NCBI GenBank assembly: GCA_905234205.1
Contig: CAJOGG010000087.1
Location: 1,939 to 9,775 of the forward strand
Reading direction: 5' to 3'
From: an uncultured Synergistales bacterium
Lineage (GTDB): Bacteria > Synergistota > Synergistia > Synergistales > Aminobacteriaceae
Length of the DNA stretch: 7,837 nucleotides
Below are positions 6,080 to 7,837 of the stretch, in pieces. Each line of letters starts with the position of its first letter. The first letter of the stretch is position 1. Below the pieces are notes generated by a model that saw only the letters and a list, made by a program, of their open reading frames with translations, did not search any database and was not told the DNA's origin. The position numbers were made by a program, and so were the translations under genes.

Positions 6080-6695
6080 ACTTACGCTTGAAAACGTTGT
6101 AATAAAGTACGGCGATATAACCGTGATCAATGACGTGTCGTTGAGAGTTGATTCTGGCGAAATGATTTTTATAACGGGGGCTAATGGTTCAGGGAAAAGT
6201 ACTCTCACAAAAACTATAGCGGGATTGTTGCCAATAAGTTCAGGAAAGATTACGCGCGCTGAAAAAATTTCGTATGTGCCACAAATTGAGGAAGCTGACA
6301 GAAATTTTCCGGCCAAGGTCAGGGAGATAGTTTTGACTGGTACACAAAGGAAGGGCAAATTATTCTACAGCAAACACGACAAGGAACTAGCAAAGAGATT
6401 CACAAACGCTCTTGGAATTGATGGACTTGTTGACAGTGAGATAAAAACGTTATCGGGCGGACAATTAAGACGAGTTTACTTGGCCAGAGCTTTATGCGGA
6501 GAACCTGAACTATTATTGCTTGATGAACCTTGCGCGGGGCTTGACGCTGAATCACACGAAATCTTATTCAAAGTACTGTGTGAGATTCTTTCGAAAGGGT
6601 GCGCGATTTTAATGGTGACTCACGATGACTTAGACTTGACGGGAATCAAAGCGAATAGAGTTATAAGGATTGAGGGTGGAAAGATTCATGAATGA
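6072..6695 (+). CDS. znuC: Metal ABC transporter ATP-binding protein, ZnuC type (207 aa)
   Basis: Cytosolic ATPase that powers uptake of the metal delivered by ZnuA through ZnuB. All nucleotide-binding motifs are intact: Walker A GANGSGKST (36-44), Q-loop Q71 in YVPQIEE, signature LSGGQLRRVYLARAL (127-141), Walker B LLLLDEP with D151 and catalytic E152, D-loop AGLDAE, and switch H184 in VTHDD. At 207 residues it is a compact member; many ZnuC/TroB proteins have about 230-250 residues, and the missing part is the C-terminal extension. ATG 6072 overlaps the end of znuA (ATGAATAG), and its own end overlaps znuB by 8 bases (ATGAATGA), implying translational coupling and fixed stoichiometry. The ABC call is certain; assignment to metal import rests on the neighbours. 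Confidence 0.93.
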   Translation: MNRLTLENVVIKYGDITVINDVSLRVDSGEMIFITGANGSGKSTLTKTIAGLLPISSGKITRAEKISYVPQIEEADRNFPAKVREIVLTGTQRKGKLFYSKHDKELAKRFTNALGIDGLVDSEIKTLSGGQLRRVYLARALCGEPELLLLDEPCAGLDAESHEILFKVLCEILSKGCAILMVTHDDLDLTGIKANRVIRIEGGKIHE

Positions 6696-7488
6696 GATAT
6701 TAGAGCTGTTCACTTATCAATTTGTGTTAAGAGCATTGATAGCGGGCTCATTAATTTCTGTGTGTACTTCGGTATTGGGAGTAGTGCTCGTGTTGAAGCA
6801 TTATTCGTTAATCGGTCATGGCTTATCTGAAATCGGCTTTGCTTCACTCTCAATAGCGGCTGCGTTGAACATTCCTGCAATGATAATTTCGACTCCGAGC
6901 GTAATTCTAGCGTCATTCGTAATAATGTTTGTGAGTCAGAGATACAAAACGGCCGGGGATATAGCGATCGCGATAGCCTCCTCAATAGCATTAGCACTTG
7001 GGATAATAATTTCGTCGTTGTCTGGTTCAGTTTCAAGCACAAGTTCTTATTTATTCGGGAGCGTGTTAGCTATAAGCCAATGGGATTTAGTTTTCTCGAT
7101 AGTTTTATCACTCGTAATAATCGCTGCGTTCATAGTGTTCTATAATCGTTTGTTCCTGATAACGTACAATGAAGATTATGCGCGCTCACTTGGAATCAAC
7201 ACGACGTTTTACCAGCTGCTAATATCAATCTTGACGGCTTTAATAGTTGTGCTTGGCATGAGAATAATGGGTACGCTATTAATTTCGGGCGTGATAATTT
7301 TGCCGGCAGTGAGTGCTAGGAAAGTTGCATCAGATTTCAGAATGCTCGTAATAATTTCGGGCGTAATTTCGTTCGTGGCGTTTGTTGCGGGGTTATTATT
7401 GTCGTTCGTGTTCAATGTTCCTGCGGGAGCCGGTGTAATAATCGCGAACACGCTTATATTAATCATACTGAAGGTGTTAGTTAAATGA
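6688..7488 (+). CDS. znuB: Metal ABC transporter permease, ZnuB / ABC-3 family (266 aa)
   Basis: Inner-membrane channel subunit, probably a homodimer, receiving metal from ZnuA and driven by ZnuC. It is almost wholly hydrophobic, with about eight membrane helices between residues 12 and 264. Family marks are VLKHYSLIGHGLSEIGFASL (35-54), the cytosolic coupling segment EDYARSLGI (162-170) and GTLLISGVIILPAVSAR (195-211). In typical ABC-3 permeases the first block reads G-D-x-L-x-H; here Asp is replaced by H44 and His by E48, echoing the altered ligand in the partner ZnuA. ATG 6688 is preferred over an in-frame TTG at 6670, because it overlaps the znuC stop exactly as znuC overlaps znuA and has purine-rich GAGGGTGGAAAG just upstream. 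It ends with a 4-base ATGA overlap with the next gene. Confidence 0.92.
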   Translation: MNEILELFTYQFVLRALIAGSLISVCTSVLGVVLVLKHYSLIGHGLSEIGFASLSIAAALNIPAMIISTPSVILASFVIMFVSQRYKTAGDIAIAIASSIALALGIIISSLSGSVSSTSSYLFGSVLAISQWDLVFSIVLSLVIIAAFIVFYNRLFLITYNEDYARSLGINTTFYQLLISILTALIVVLGMRIMGTLLISGVIILPAVSARKVASDFRMLVIISGVISFVAFVAGLLLSFVFNVPAGAGVIIANTLILIILKVLVK

Positions 7489-7837
7489 CGGGTAAAGGAC
7501 ATAGATTATCGACGTTTGCATTTGTGCTAGGGGCGACGGCTTCACCAATAGCGGCGACGTTCAGTTTTATGGGGAGCACGTTTCCAGATTCGTCGGAGTA
7601 CATGATATTTGGCAAGAAAAGGAATCGTTATCATAGACGCTGGACTCACTGGTTTATTCCGTGGCTGGGGCTGGCTTATATTTGTTTTCAAAGGGCAGGC
7701 TGGATAGTGCCGCGGCTTTCTACGTTAGTTGACGGTAGGAACGCTCACTTTGATGTGTGGTCATGCGCGGGCTTCTGGTTTATGGGGTGCGTGCTGCATA
7801 TTTTGGAAGACGCTTGGTGCGGGACGGTGCCATTCTT
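7485..7837 (+). CDS. YdjM/DUF457-like membrane-bound metal-dependent hydrolase, N-terminal part (3' truncated)
   Basis: The first 117 codons are present and the frame is open at the window end. The pattern recalls the YdjM (DUF457) family of inner-membrane putative metal-dependent hydrolases: GHRLSTF near the N-terminus (H6), a hydrophobic helix at 11-30, GSTFPDSSEY with D35, RYHRRWTHWF with H50, R51 and H55, a helix around 56-70, and HILEDAWCG with H105 and D109. Conserved His and Asp at these spots are thought to bind a metal; the true substrate is unknown for the family. The ATG overlaps the znuB TGA stop by 4 bases (ATGA), so it is the fourth gene of the znu operon. Its product may be a metalloenzyme supplied by, or acting with, the importer; that is inference. 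The family call is from motif memory only. Confidence 0.65.
   Translation, partial: MTGKGHRLSTFAFVLGATASPIAATFSFMGSTFPDSSEYMIFGKKRNRYHRRWTHWFIPWLGLAYICFQRAGWIVPRLSTLVDGRNAHFDVWSCAGFWFMGCVLHILEDAWCGTVPF

Noticed and set aside
6068..7502. Minus-strand open frames opposite znuC and znuB (6068-6358, 6710-7042, 7209-7502)
   Set aside because: They are antisense to genes with complete ABC motifs, and their translations are low in recognisable features.

Overview
The window looks like chromosomal DNA of moderate-to-low GC from a diderm, anaerobe-like bacterium. I suspect an uncultured gut member of Synergistota. This rests on the general style of the proteins, especially the small coiled-coil protein at 203-688, and on a zinc-binding protein with an ordinary cleavable signal peptide instead of a lipobox, which fits a periplasm. 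The placement is an inference and nothing here fixes it. No rRNA, tRNA, CRISPR array, insertion sequence or phage gene was seen.

Layout. (1) 1-746, plus strand: the 3' end of an MgtE-type magnesium transporter gene, then a small signal-peptide/coiled-coil/membrane protein of unknown function, closed by a hairpin plus T-run terminator that may work in both directions. (2) 807-5208, minus strand, read right to left: a cobU-like gene, an Mrr-like nuclease-fold gene, a large hybrid sensor kinase (six membrane helices, HisKA, HATPase, receiver, HPt) and a response regulator. The last gene appears to be split by a one-base frameshift near 1531-1550. (3) 5249-7837, plus strand: a compact znuA-znuC-znuB metal-import operon followed, with a 4-base overlap, by a YdjM/DUF457-type membrane hydrolase cut by the window end. 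The two large units diverge from a 40-base gap at 5209-5248.

How the genes may work together. The hybrid kinase carries every site needed for a His-Asp-His-Asp relay (H218, D519, H684), and the receiver of the downstream regulator (D158 of the 229-residue piece) is the natural final acceptor. If the frameshift is real, that regulator has lost its N-terminal pseudo-receiver half. The znu genes form a complete importer of binding protein, ATPase and permease, probably for zinc or manganese. The hydrolase tied to them carries His/Asp motifs typical of metal-dependent enzymes.

The most unusual items are the Mrr-like protein, which has lost both signature catalytic residues while keeping the fold motifs; its placement between a cobalamin-salvage gene and a phosphorelay; the frameshifted pseudo-receiver/receiver protein; and the MgtE-linked coiled-coil protein. 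I do not see a clear defence system or other wholly new system.
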